A stretch of 23,007 nt of DNA, taken from the NCBI GenBank assembly GCA_052146895.1, contig JBKQLZ010000301.1:1-23007 (forward strand), read 5' to 3'. This document shows, piece after piece, positions 7,741 through 14,741 of the stretch. Made by a program: the position numbers and the translations under genes. The stretch is from Palsa-601 sp052146895. GTDB taxonomy: Bacteria; Actinomycetota; Acidimicrobiia; Acidimicrobiales; Bog-793. Under the pieces are notes generated by a model that made no database searches, was not told the origin of the DNA, and saw only the letters and a list, made by a program, of their open reading frames with translations. How positions within the stretch are numbered: position 1 is the stretch's first letter; each line of letters opens with the position of its first letter.

Positions 7741-9000
7741 ATGACTGTTCAAGGGGGCATGGTGGCAAGGTTGAGAAGTCGAGTGGGGTTTGTTCTCGCG
7801 GCCGGAGCGCTCGGCTGCTCCACTGTTGCGGCGGTGTCCCTCGCCACCGTCGCTGTCGCCGGCGCGCAAGAGGTGTCCTCGCTCTCGGCGACCACCGGCC
7901 CAACAGCGGGCGGCCGCATGATCACGGTCAATGGCTCCGGTTATGACCCGGACTCGAGCAATGACAGCGTGCAGTTCATAAACACACTAGGTGGCCAGAT
8001 CGCCGACGGAACGATCATCTCGGTTGCCTCGGACGGCACTTACATGGTCGTCACCACGCCGCCCCAAGTCTACGGCGTCTCCGACGTCATCGTGACCGCT
8101 GACGGCACGCCCTCGTTGGCGAACCCGGGTGACGAGTACACCTATCTACCGACGCTCCTCTCGGACACCGACACAAGCTCCAACAACTCGTCGCCTGGCG
8201 TCGCGTCCACCGGTGGCGTCACTGGCGACTCGGTGATCCTGAGCGGTTCGGGCTTCGAGGACGCCGACGGAAACCCAGACGTGACCAACGTCGAATTCCC
8301 GTTGAAGGCGCCCGCGTCACCCATTCAGGTCACATCCTTCGCTGTGCTCTCGGACAGCGAGATCAGCGTCGTCGTGCCATTGGAGGCGACGCCTTCGACG
8401 TTCCACTTCTCGGTGGTGACATTGGACGGCGCGAGCTTCAACGCCAACGCGGACCTGTATTACTACGTGGCGCCTACTTTCACGATCAGCCATTACGCCC
8501 CCCACGTCGGTCCGCTCAGCGGAGCGGCGATCAAGGTGAACGCCACCGGCTTTGCACCGGGCGACACCGAAGTCAACTGGAACGGCGTGCCCGGGGCTGT
8601 CCTGCCGGCGGATGTGAGCTGCGCCGCCAAGTCGTGCTCCTTCACCGCTCCGAGCGGCTCGGCCGGCAAGGTGTTCTTCAGCTTGACCAACGTTGCCCTG
8701 GGCACCACGACTGGTACGGAGTCCTTCATCTACGACCCGGTGCCAGTCGTCAGCTCGCTCAATCCTGCCACGGGCGCTCCCGGAGGCGGCACGATCGTCG
8801 AGGTCATCGGGACCGGGCTCTTCGCCGGCTCGATTGTGTACTTCGGAGCCACCAAGATCACGCCCACCCACATCTCTTCAAACGGCGAGGTGCTCAAGTT
8901 CAAGACTCCTCCGGGCACGGCCGGGGACATAGTGGCGGTGAGCGTCACGACCCCCGGCGGGCCCTCCGCCACGTCGGCGAACTTCGAGTACTTCTTCTAA
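7741..9000 (+). CDS. Secreted protein with about four IPT/TIG-like beta-sandwich domains
   Basis: Product of 419 residues. An N-terminal signal peptide is visible: Arg-rich start (VARLRSRVG), hydrophobic core (about 16-40) and a likely cut after AVAGA near residue 42. The mature part is Thr/Ser/Gly-rich with repeated immunoglobulin-like IPT/TIG modules starting around residues 45, 155, 245 and 338. Their hallmark is a Pro-x-x-Gly turn followed by a VNGSGY-type strand: SATTGPTAGGRMITVNGSGY, SHYAPHVGPLSGAAIKVNATGF, SSLNPATGAPGGGTIVEV. Modules 3 and 4 are the clearest. No LPXTG or membrane anchor is seen, so it should be released or held at the surface non-covalently; an adhesive or structural role is likely. 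An in-frame ATG at 7759 is an alternative start. Its TAA stop shares 4 nt with the stop region of the convergent FkbM gene. Confidence 0.88.
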   Translation: MTVQGGMVARLRSRVGFVLAAGALGCSTVAAVSLATVAVAGAQEVSSLSATTGPTAGGRMITVNGSGYDPDSSNDSVQFINTLGGQIADGTIISVASDGTYMVVTTPPQVYGVSDVIVTADGTPSLANPGDEYTYLPTLLSDTDTSSNNSSPGVASTGGVTGDSVILSGSGFEDADGNPDVTNVEFPLKAPASPIQVTSFAVLSDSEISVVVPLEATPSTFHFSVVTLDGASFNANADLYYYVAPTFTISHYAPHVGPLSGAAIKVNATGFAPGDTEVNWNGVPGAVLPADVSCAAKSCSFTAPSGSAGKVFFSLTNVALGTTTGTESFIYDPVPVVSSLNPATGAPGGGTIVEVIGTGLFAGSIVYFGATKITPTHISSNGEVLKFKTPPGTAGDIVAVSVTTPGGPSATSANFEYFF

Positions 9001-9881
9001 GAAGGGCGCTTTCGCCTGAACCCGGCCATCCCGAGCCCGGGATACCAGTCGAAGGGCATCTGCCACTTCGTCTCGAAGCCGAGATCGTTCACTCGCGCCT
9101 CGGTGGCCGGCCACTCGCTCGCGGGGTCATCTGTCCGGTGGTACTCGAGCAGCATGACCTCGACGTCGCTCCACAGCTCGGGTGTGGAGGCAGCGAACAC
9201 CTCGTGCTCTGCTCCCTCGCAGTCGAGCTTCACGATCCGCACTTGGCCTGGCGCCTCGCGCATGAGGCGCTCGAACGAAGCGACAGGGACCTCCCGTGAC
9301 GCCCCGCCCAGATGGACCGTGGTCGACGCTTCGCACGAGGCTTCGTCGACTCCGAACAGCGTCGTGTGGCCGTCGACACCGCCGATCGCCTCGTTCAGCA
9401 GCGTCGCTCGGACGTTGTTCTTGGCGATGTTGCGCTCGAGGTAGGAGAACGTCTCGGGGTTCGGCTCGACACAGACGATGGTGGCCTCAGGCCAGCGCCT
9501 CGCGAACAAGACGGCCGAGGTCCCAATGTGAGCCCCGAGATCGAGGATCACGTCGTCCGGGCCAAGCTTGAAATCGTCGAGGTCGCACAGGTGGTAGACG
9601 TCCTCGACGAACATCTCGAAAGTCGGCCACCAGGCCGGGCGTGATGGCGGGGCGACGATCGAGACCCCGTCGCGGAACCTCGTCTTGATGTCACCTCGCT
9701 TGATGCCGACGCTCGCGAGGCCGAGCCGGAGCAGCACAGTGGGCCAGTTAGCAACCGTCTCGATCATCCGGCGAGTGAAAGAGGCAATGTTGCGGGGAGT
9801 GGGGACGCCGAGGATGGGCGAGCCGTCGCCGCCGACGGCGACTGGCGAGCCCTTCGTGGAGATCTGAGTCCTCGCCGGCAT
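8997..9881 (-). CDS. FkbM family SAM-dependent methyltransferase
   Basis: The frame runs further upstream, but ATG 9881 (MPARTQIS) is preferred: a TAGCAT box lies 8 nt before it and the upstream codons cross into the divergent gene. Product is 294 residues. Motifs of the FkbM class: DLGAHIGTSA (114-123, SAM-binding motif I), CVEPNPETFSYLERN (137-151), a LNEAIGG strand, and the diagnostic KLDCEGAEHEVF (218-229). FkbM enzymes O-methylate sugars or polyketide-type hydroxyls; no sugar or polyketide cluster is visible here, so the acceptor is open. The first 60 residues (SFTRRMIETVANWPTVLLRLGL) are an amphipathic region outside the core and may dock to membrane. It converges with the TIG gene with overlapping stops and is divergent from the ABC-F gene. 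Confidence 0.9.
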   Translation of the reverse strand: MPARTQISTKGSPVAVGGDGSPILGVPTPRNIASFTRRMIETVANWPTVLLRLGLASVGIKRGDIKTRFRDGVSIVAPPSRPAWWPTFEMFVEDVYHLCDLDDFKLGPDDVILDLGAHIGTSAVLFARRWPEATIVCVEPNPETFSYLERNIAKNNVRATLLNEAIGGVDGHTTLFGVDEASCEASTTVHLGGASREVPVASFERLMREAPGQVRIVKLDCEGAEHEVFAASTPELWSDVEVMLLEYHRTDDPASEWPATEARVNDLGFETKWQMPFDWYPGLGMAGFRRKRPS

Positions 9882-9889
9882 GACCAGCG

Positions 9890-9895
9890 ATGCTA
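9890..9895 (-). promoter_or_regulatory. -10 element (TAGCAT) of the FkbM gene
   Basis: On the minus strand TAGCAT ends 8 nt before ATG 9881, which would give a leaderless or near-leaderless mRNA. No clear -35 box. Confidence 0.35.
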
Positions 9896-9952
9896 CCCGG
9901 GACCCGCAGGTGCGAGGAGGGCTCTCCAGGCCTCGTACCCTGTATGGACGCC

Positions 9953-11554
9953 ATGTTGACCGCCACTGACCTCGAGCTCGTAATAGGGGGTCGCCAGCTC
10001 CTACTGCCGGCGACCTTCCAAGTCGCGCCCGGGGACAGGATCGGCCTTGTAGGTCGCAACGGCGCGGGAAAGACAACGCTTGCGAAGGTGCTCGCCCGCG
10101 AGGCGTTGCCGGCCGCAGGTACGGTGCGCCGGTCGGGCGAGGTCGCCTACCTCCCTCAAGACCCGCGAACCGGAGATCTGTCGACTCTCGCCCGTGACCG
10201 CATCCTCGGCGCCCGCGACCTCGACACCGTCGTGCGCAAGCTCGAGCAGGCTCGCCACTCCATGGGATCCGACGACGCAGACCATCAGGAGGCGGCCATG
10301 CGCCGGTACGCCTCGCTGGAGGAGCGCTTCCACTCACTCGGCGGATGGGCAGCCGAGGCGGAGGCGGCCTCGATCGCATCGTCGCTCGGTTTGCCCGAGC
10401 GAGTCCTTACCCAGGAGCTCGGCACGTTGTCCGGCGGTCAGCGGCGTCGCATCGAGCTCTCCAGGGTGCTGTTCTCCGGTGCTCCGACCCTCATCCTCGA
10501 CGAGCCGACGAACCACCTCGACGCGGACTCGATCACGTGGCTCCGCAGCTACCTGAAGTCCCACGAAGGCGGGCTCATCGTCATCAGCCACGACGCCGAG
10601 CTGCTCGAGGCCGTGGTCAACCGCGTCTTCCTCCTCGACGCCACGCGTACCGAGCTCGACATCTACAAGATGGGCTGGAAGCTCTACCTCGAGCAGAGGG
10701 CGACCGACGAACGGCGCAGAAGGCGCGAGCGGGCGAACGCCGAGAAGAAGGTGGTGGCGCTGCGATCGCAGGCCGACCGCATGAGGGCGAAGGCCACGAA
10801 AGCGCGCATGGCCCACAACCTGGACCGGCGCGCCGTCCGGCTCGAAGCCGGTCTCGAGGCCGTCCGCCAATCCGACAAGGTCGCGAAGCTGCGGTTCCCC
10901 AAGCCCGCTCCTTGCGGGCGGACGCCGCTCACGGCGGAGGGCCTGTCCAAGTCCTACGGCTCGCTCGAGGTGTTCTCGTGCGTCGATCTTGCCGTCGACC
11001 GGGGCAGTCGCGTCGTCATCCTCGGTTTGAACGGCGCCGGCAAGACGACCCTGCTTCGCTTGCTCGCCGGGGTGGAAGAGGCCGACACGGGTGAGGTGCT
11101 CCCTGGGCACGGTTTGAAGCTCGGCTACTACGCGCAGGAGCACGAGACCCTGCAGGCGGACAAGAGCGTTTTCGACAATGTTCGCCATGTGGCACCACTG
11201 ACGGTCTCGGACGCGGATGTGAGGCGGATGTTGGGCTCGTTTCTCTTCGGAGGCGAGCGGATCGACCAGCTCGCGGGCACTCTTTCAGGTGGGGAGAAGA
11301 CGCGGCTCGCTCTCGCGACTCTTGTCGTCTCGTCCGCCAACGTGCTGCTGCTCGACGAACCGACGAACAACCTCGACCCTGCGAGCCGCGAGGAGGTGCT
11401 CGGGGCACTTCGCACCTACGAAGGAGCGATCGTCCTCGTGACGCACGACCCTGGAGCGGTGGACGCACTCTCACCGGACCGTGTCGTGCTCATGCCCGAC
11501 GGCGTCGAGGACAGCTGGAGCGACGACTTCAGCGAGCTCGTAGCCCTCGCCTGA
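9953..11554 (+). CDS. ABC-F family ATPase (ribosome-acting, two nucleotide-binding domains)
   Basis: Product of 533 residues from ATG 9953; ATG 9944 (MDAMLTATD) is an equally legal start, but relatives begin close to LTATDLEL. A TACCCT box lies at 9936-9941. There are two ABC domains and no membrane segment, so it is not a transporter. Domain 1: Walker A GRNGAGKTT (34-42), signature LSGGQRRR (159-166), Walker B TLILDEPTNHLD. A basic, helical linker (about 240-310, rich in Arg/Lys, KATKARMAHNLDRR) is the interdomain arm that reaches into the ribosomal E site in this family. Domain 2: Walker A GLNGAGKTT (358-366), LSGGEKTR (444-451), VLLLDEPTNNLD. ABC-F proteins act as translation factors or give ribosome protection against antibiotics; which applies cannot be told here. 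Both catalytic Glu residues are intact. Confidence 0.94.
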   Translation: MLTATDLELVIGGRQLLLPATFQVAPGDRIGLVGRNGAGKTTLAKVLAREALPAAGTVRRSGEVAYLPQDPRTGDLSTLARDRILGARDLDTVVRKLEQARHSMGSDDADHQEAAMRRYASLEERFHSLGGWAAEAEAASIASSLGLPERVLTQELGTLSGGQRRRIELSRVLFSGAPTLILDEPTNHLDADSITWLRSYLKSHEGGLIVISHDAELLEAVVNRVFLLDATRTELDIYKMGWKLYLEQRATDERRRRRERANAEKKVVALRSQADRMRAKATKARMAHNLDRRAVRLEAGLEAVRQSDKVAKLRFPKPAPCGRTPLTAEGLSKSYGSLEVFSCVDLAVDRGSRVVILGLNGAGKTTLLRLLAGVEEADTGEVLPGHGLKLGYYAQEHETLQADKSVFDNVRHVAPLTVSDADVRRMLGSFLFGGERIDQLAGTLSGGEKTRLALATLVVSSANVLLLDEPTNNLDPASREEVLGALRTYEGAIVLVTHDPGAVDALSPDRVVLMPDGVEDSWSDDFSELVALA

Positions 11555-11575
11555 GGTTCCTGCCTGGCCGTTCAG

Positions 11576-11588
11576 CTACCACTGGTAG
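11576..11588. promoter_or_regulatory. Perfect 13-bp palindrome beside the imuA' SOS box
   Basis: CTACCA-C-TGGTAG abuts the SOS box and covers the -35 region of the imuA' promoter. A one-base centre cannot form an RNA hairpin, so a DNA-binding site is the more natural reading. The binding protein is unknown. Confidence 0.4.
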
Positions 11589-11608
11589 ATACGAACACAT
11601 GTTCGTAT
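11589..11608. promoter_or_regulatory. LexA (SOS) box of imuA'-imuB
   Basis: ATACGAAC-acat-GTTCGTAT: 8-nt perfect arms around 4 nt, containing the actinobacterial LexA core GAAC-N4-GTTC. It overlaps the -10 element (TATACT 11606-11611), so bound LexA would block RNA polymerase. Confidence 0.88.
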
Positions 11609-11611
11609 ACT
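11606..11611 (+). promoter_or_regulatory. -10 element (TATACT) of imuA'
   Basis: TATACT, five of six to the consensus TATAAT, starts inside the right arm of the LexA box and ends 6 nt before the GTG start at 11618. This indicates a leaderless transcript. Confidence 0.6.
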
Positions 11612-11617
11612 TCGTGA

Positions 11618-12298
11618 GTGGCTGCCGTGCAGGTCATCCAACCAAGGGCTCGGGGCTCGCTAGAAGCGGGCCGGATGAGCTCGATGCTCCTCGCCGGGAA
11701 GCGGGTGCTTCCTGCAACCGACCTGCTGGCTCCCTCCTTGCCCTTCGGTGGGCTGCAGCGGGGAACGACCACGATCGTCACCCCGTCTCATGGATCAGCA
11801 GAAGCTCCGGGTTCGACCACACTTGCTCTCGAGCTCCTCGCTGGAGTCTCGATGGGCGGGTACTGGTGCGCGGCTGCCGGATTGGCAAACCTCGGGATCC
11901 TTGCCGCCGCTGAGCGGAGGGTCGCGCTCGAGCGGCTCCTCCTCGTCCCTTTCCCAGGCGGAGCAGGCCGTTGGCAGCAAGTGCTCGCCACGTTGTTCGA
12001 CGGGGTGGACGCAGTGCTCTTTGCGCCTCCCGTCCCCGTGAGGTCCTCCGACGCGAGGAAGCTGTCGGCGAGGGCGAAGGATCGCGGTTCGTTGCTCATC
12101 GTGCTCGACCGGCATGGACGTTGGAGCGAACCAGGCGATCTCCGTTGCCAGGTCACTTCCTCGGCCTGGTCGGGTCTCGGCGAGGGCCATGGCCTGCTCA
12201 CGGATCGTTCAATCGAGATCGAGGTGAGCGGCAGAGGAGCGGCAGCTCGGCCGAGGCGAACGGCCATGAGCCTTACCCAGATGGGCCTGACGGCATGA
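11618..12298 (+). CDS. imuA': ImuA' (RecA-like mutasome adaptor)
   Basis: Product of 226 residues from a leaderless GTG. It is a diverged, short RecA-like protein: LLPFGGLQRGTTTIV-type strand, then TPSHGSAEAPGSTTLALELL where RecA has its P-loop, then GYWCAAAGLANLGILAAAE and ERLLLVPFPGG. The P-loop Lys of GKT is absent (GSTT), so ATP hydrolysis of the RecA type is unlikely. In mycobacteria ImuA' and ImuB are accessory to DnaE2 in damage-induced mutagenesis; ImuA' binds ImuB, not DNA synthesis itself. Identity rests on this text plus context: LexA box overlapping the promoter, and a 4-nt ATGA overlap with imuB. Similarity of this family is low, so name confidence comes largely from context. Confidence 0.87.
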   Translation: MAAVQVIQPRARGSLEAGRMSSMLLAGKRVLPATDLLAPSLPFGGLQRGTTTIVTPSHGSAEAPGSTTLALELLAGVSMGGYWCAAAGLANLGILAAAERRVALERLLLVPFPGGAGRWQQVLATLFDGVDAVLFAPPVPVRSSDARKLSARAKDRGSLLIVLDRHGRWSEPGDLRCQVTSSAWSGLGEGHGLLTDRSIEIEVSGRGAAARPRRTAMSLTQMGLTA

Positions 12299-13902
12299 GT
12301 GTGGGTGGAGCAGGAGCCCACCGCACGGTCGTCGTGTGGTGCCCAGACTGGCCGCTCGTGGCGGCTGGGCTCGTGGCGGAACCGTCGGCCGTGCTGAAGG
12401 CCAACCGGGTCGTCGCCTGCTCGGGGCCTGCGAGGTCCGAAGGGGTCCGTCTCCGACAGCGCCGGCGTGAGGCAGAAGCGGCCTGCCCCGGCCTGGTTTT
12501 CGTGAGTGAGGATCTCGGACGCGACGTCCGCACCTTCGAGGCAGTCGTCAGCGCCGTGGGCCGCTTCACGCCTCAGGTCGAAGTGACGCGTCCTGGGGTG
12601 TGCTCCTTGCCGGCCCGGGCACCCGCCCGCTACTTCGGGGGAGAAGAGGCCCTCGCGGCGCTGCTGGCGCAGGCTGGGACCGAAGCGGCGCGCCAGATCG
12701 GTGGCGAGTACGCCCCGGCATGTCGCACCGGGATCGCCGACACGCCGTTCGCCGCCCGGCTGGCGGCTCGTGAGTCTGTGATCGTCCCATCGGGGCAAAC
12801 GGCCAGATGGCTGGCACCCCTCCCGGTGGAAGTGCTGGGAGTGGCGTCGATCGGTGAGTGGCTCGGCCGTCTCGGGATCCACCGCCTCGGTCAGTTCGCC
12901 GAGATGGACGAAGGAGTGGTGTCTGGCCGCCTCGGTGTCGAAGGGATGAGAGCTCACCGCCTTGCACGAGGACTTGACGACCATCGTCTTGTGCTCGACG
13001 AGCCTCTGCCCGACATGAGCATCCAAAGAGAGCTCGAGGACCCGGTCGACCGTGTCGAGACGATCGCATTCATCGCCGCCGGCATGGCAGAGGAGCTCGC
13101 CTCCCGGCTCTCGGGGCGCGGCCTTGCGTGCACGCGCCTTCATGTGGAGGCCTCGACCGAGAATGCCGAGGAGCTCGCACGATGGTGGCGGGCCGACAGG
13201 CCTTTCACCGCCCGGAGCATGGTGGACCGGGTGCGGTGGCAGCTCGAGGGATGGCTCACGGGCCCGGGCGCCCAGAACGGCCCGGGCGCCCCGAACGGCC
13301 CGGGCGCCCAGAACGGCCCGGGCGCCCCGACCTCCGGGATCACCCTGATCCGGCTGACTGCCGGGGAGGTCACCCCTGATTCGGGGCGCCAACTCGGCCT
13401 TCTCGGCGAGCCGGCCGAGGCGACCCAGCGAGTCGAGCGAGCGGTCGCCCGAGTGCAGGGATTGCTCGGGCACGAGTCGATCGGGACGGCGGTGATGGCA
13501 GGTGGCCGGGGGCCGCTCGAACAGGTCCGCATCGTCCCCTGGGGCGAGCCGAGGGCCGAAGGGCTGCCGGCGACCCAGCCATGGCCTGGGCGTCTCCCGC
13601 CGCCGGCGCCCACCGTCGTCTATGCGACGCCGATAGAGGTCTCGGTCCGGGATCTTCACGGTCACCCGGTGGAAGTGAGCGGGCGGGGCCGCCCGAGTGG
13701 TGCACCCTCCCGCCTCTTCCTCGGACCGGGAAGGGAGTACACAGTCACCGGATGGGCAGGTCCTTGGCCCTCGGACGAGCGGTGGTGGGACCCGGCGCTC
13801 CATCGCAGGCGGGCGAGGATGCAGGTCTTGCTCGAAGACGGATCAGCTCACGTGCTCGCCCTCGAAGGCGGTCGGTGGGCGATCGAGGCGAGCTACGACT
13901 GA
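12295..13902 (+). CDS. imuB: ImuB (catalytically inactive Y-family polymerase, mutasome hub)
   Basis: Product of 535 residues starting at the ATGA overlap with imuA'. N-terminal Y-family palm: VVVWCPDWPLVAAG (12-25) replaces the usual His-x-Asp motif, and VCSLPARAPARYFGGEE (102-118) stands where active Y polymerases have their Asp-Glu pair, so DNA synthesis is not expected. Thumb: GIADTPFAARLAA and LGIHRLGQFAEM. Little finger: about 240-365. QLGLLG at 366-371 is a beta-clamp-binding motif. The C-terminal part (about 440-535) holds PVEVSGRGRPSGAP and AGPWPSDERWWD, typical of actinobacterial ImuB. Known role: links ImuA', DnaE2 and the clamp at lesions. Oddity: four 18-bp tandem repeats encode (GPGAxN)4 at residues 323-346, just before the clamp motif. 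Expression follows the imuA' SOS promoter. Confidence 0.93.
   Translation: MSVGGAGAHRTVVVWCPDWPLVAAGLVAEPSAVLKANRVVACSGPARSEGVRLRQRRREAEAACPGLVFVSEDLGRDVRTFEAVVSAVGRFTPQVEVTRPGVCSLPARAPARYFGGEEALAALLAQAGTEAARQIGGEYAPACRTGIADTPFAARLAARESVIVPSGQTARWLAPLPVEVLGVASIGEWLGRLGIHRLGQFAEMDEGVVSGRLGVEGMRAHRLARGLDDHRLVLDEPLPDMSIQRELEDPVDRVETIAFIAAGMAEELASRLSGRGLACTRLHVEASTENAEELARWWRADRPFTARSMVDRVRWQLEGWLTGPGAQNGPGAPNGPGAQNGPGAPTSGITLIRLTAGEVTPDSGRQLGLLGEPAEATQRVERAVARVQGLLGHESIGTAVMAGGRGPLEQVRIVPWGEPRAEGLPATQPWPGRLPPPAPTVVYATPIEVSVRDLHGHPVEVSGRGRPSGAPSRLFLGPGREYTVTGWAGPWPSDERWWDPALHRRRARMQVLLEDGSAHVLALEGGRWAIEASYD
13261..13332 (+). repeat. Four 18-bp in-frame tandem repeats in imuB
   Basis: Units begin at 13261, 13279, 13297 and 13315, each GGCCCGGGCGCCC then AGAAC, CGAAC, AGAAC, CGACC. 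Units 1 and 3 are identical and units 2 and 4 differ by one base, so the real period is 36 bp. They encode GPGAQN-GPGAPN-GPGAQN-GPGAPT in a loop of the little-finger region. Copy number may vary between strains. Confidence 0.9.
13390..13407 (+). other. Beta-clamp-binding motif codons (QLGLLG) in ImuB
   Basis: The six residues match the QLxLx clamp-binding pattern at the position known for ImuB of mycobacteria, between the little finger and the C-terminal domain. Confidence 0.65.
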
Positions 13903-13930
13903 GCCGACTCCCCGCCATCGTGGAGCAACC

Positions 13931-13951
13931 TCTCAGAATTCTCCCAGCATT
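13931..13951. promoter_or_regulatory. Tandem direct repeat, candidate response-regulator site
   Basis: TCTCAGAATT (13931-13940) and TCCCAGCATT (13942-13951) match at 8 of 10 positions and start 11 bp apart, one helical turn. This is the classic layout of OmpR/PhoB-type binding sites and lies 20-40 nt before the response regulator start, suggesting autoregulation. Confidence 0.45.
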
Positions 13952-13970
13952 TCCTGCGAGACTGACTGCC

Positions 13971-14726
13971 ATGAACATCGCTCACGCGACACCCTCTGCC
14001 GCCGCGGGCTTGGGCTCCTCGAGTGCAGCCACCAGTGCGGGGCAAGGGCGCAGAGTCCTTGTCGTCGACGACGAGGACTCGATAACCGAGCTCGTCGCGA
14101 TGGCGCTTCGCTACGAAGGCTTCGAAGTCGAGACGGCCGGTACCGGGTACCAGGCCCTCGCCCTGCTCGACTCGTTCCGGCCCGAGCTTCTCGTTCTCGA
14201 CGTCATGCTCCCCGACATCGACGGCTTCAACGTGGCCGAGCGCGTGCGGAGAGAGCGCCGTGACGTGCCAGTGCTCTTCCTCACCGCCCGCGACGCGACC
14301 GAGGACAAAGTGCGGGGACTGACGATCGGTGGCGACGATTACGTCACGAAACCCTTCAGCGTCGCCGAGCTCGTCGCCCGAGTACATGCGGTCCTGCGGC
14401 GCACCGGTGGCGCAGGCGACGGCAACCGTCTCGTCCTCGGCGACCTCGAGATGGACGACGACGCGCACGAGGTGCGGCGCGCCGGTCAGCTCGTCGATCT
14501 CACCGCGACCGAGTACCGCCTCTTGCGGTACCTCCTTGTCAACGCACGCCGGGTGCTCACCCGCGCACAGCTGCTCGATCACGTGTGGAGCTACGACTTC
14601 GGCGGCGACGCCGGTGTGCTCGAGACCTACATCAGCTACCTCCGTAAGAAGGTCGACTTCGTCGAGCCCCACCTCATCCACACTGTCCGGGGCGTCGGCT
14701 ACGTGCTGCGCCCGCCGCGGGACTGA
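13971..14726 (+). CDS. OmpR/PhoB-family response regulator
   Basis: Product of 251 residues from ATG 13971; longer frames upstream lie inside imuB. Residues 1-26 are a flexible Ala/Ser/Gly-rich tail. Receiver domain: acidic pair in VVDDED (31-36), phospho-acceptor Asp77 in VLDVMLPDIDG, Thr105 in FLTAR, Lys127 in VTKPFS. The C-terminal winged helix-turn-helix (about 150-250) has LTATEYRLLRYLLVNA, LTRAQLLDHVW and the closing YISYLRKKV with HTVRGVGYVLR. All phosphorylation residues are intact, so it should be an active, kinase-controlled transcription factor. It forms an operon with the histidine kinase 15 nt downstream. Tandem repeats in its leader suggest it controls itself. The regulon is unknown, and nothing in the sequence ties it to SOS control. 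Confidence 0.94.
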   Translation: MNIAHATPSAAAGLGSSSAATSAGQGRRVLVVDDEDSITELVAMALRYEGFEVETAGTGYQALALLDSFRPELLVLDVMLPDIDGFNVAERVRRERRDVPVLFLTARDATEDKVRGLTIGGDDYVTKPFSVAELVARVHAVLRRTGGAGDGNRLVLGDLEMDDDAHEVRRAGQLVDLTATEYRLLRYLLVNARRVLTRAQLLDHVWSYDFGGDAGVLETYISYLRKKVDFVEPHLIHTVRGVGYVLRPPRD

Positions 14727-14741
14727 AAGACCGGCCATCGG

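Noticed and set aside
9890..9943. N-terminal extension of the ABC-F protein from ATG 9890
   Set aside because: The extra residues lie in the divergent promoter region and do not look like an ABC-F N-terminus.
13261..13332. Possible CRISPR-like array
   Set aside because: The units are contiguous with no spacers, in frame inside imuB, and encode a regular GPGAxN peptide.
11788..13803. A 671-codon open frame on the minus strand across imuA' and imuB
   Set aside because: Shadow of the imuA' and imuB codons; rich in Arg, Pro and Gly with no recognisable motif and no start-site signals.
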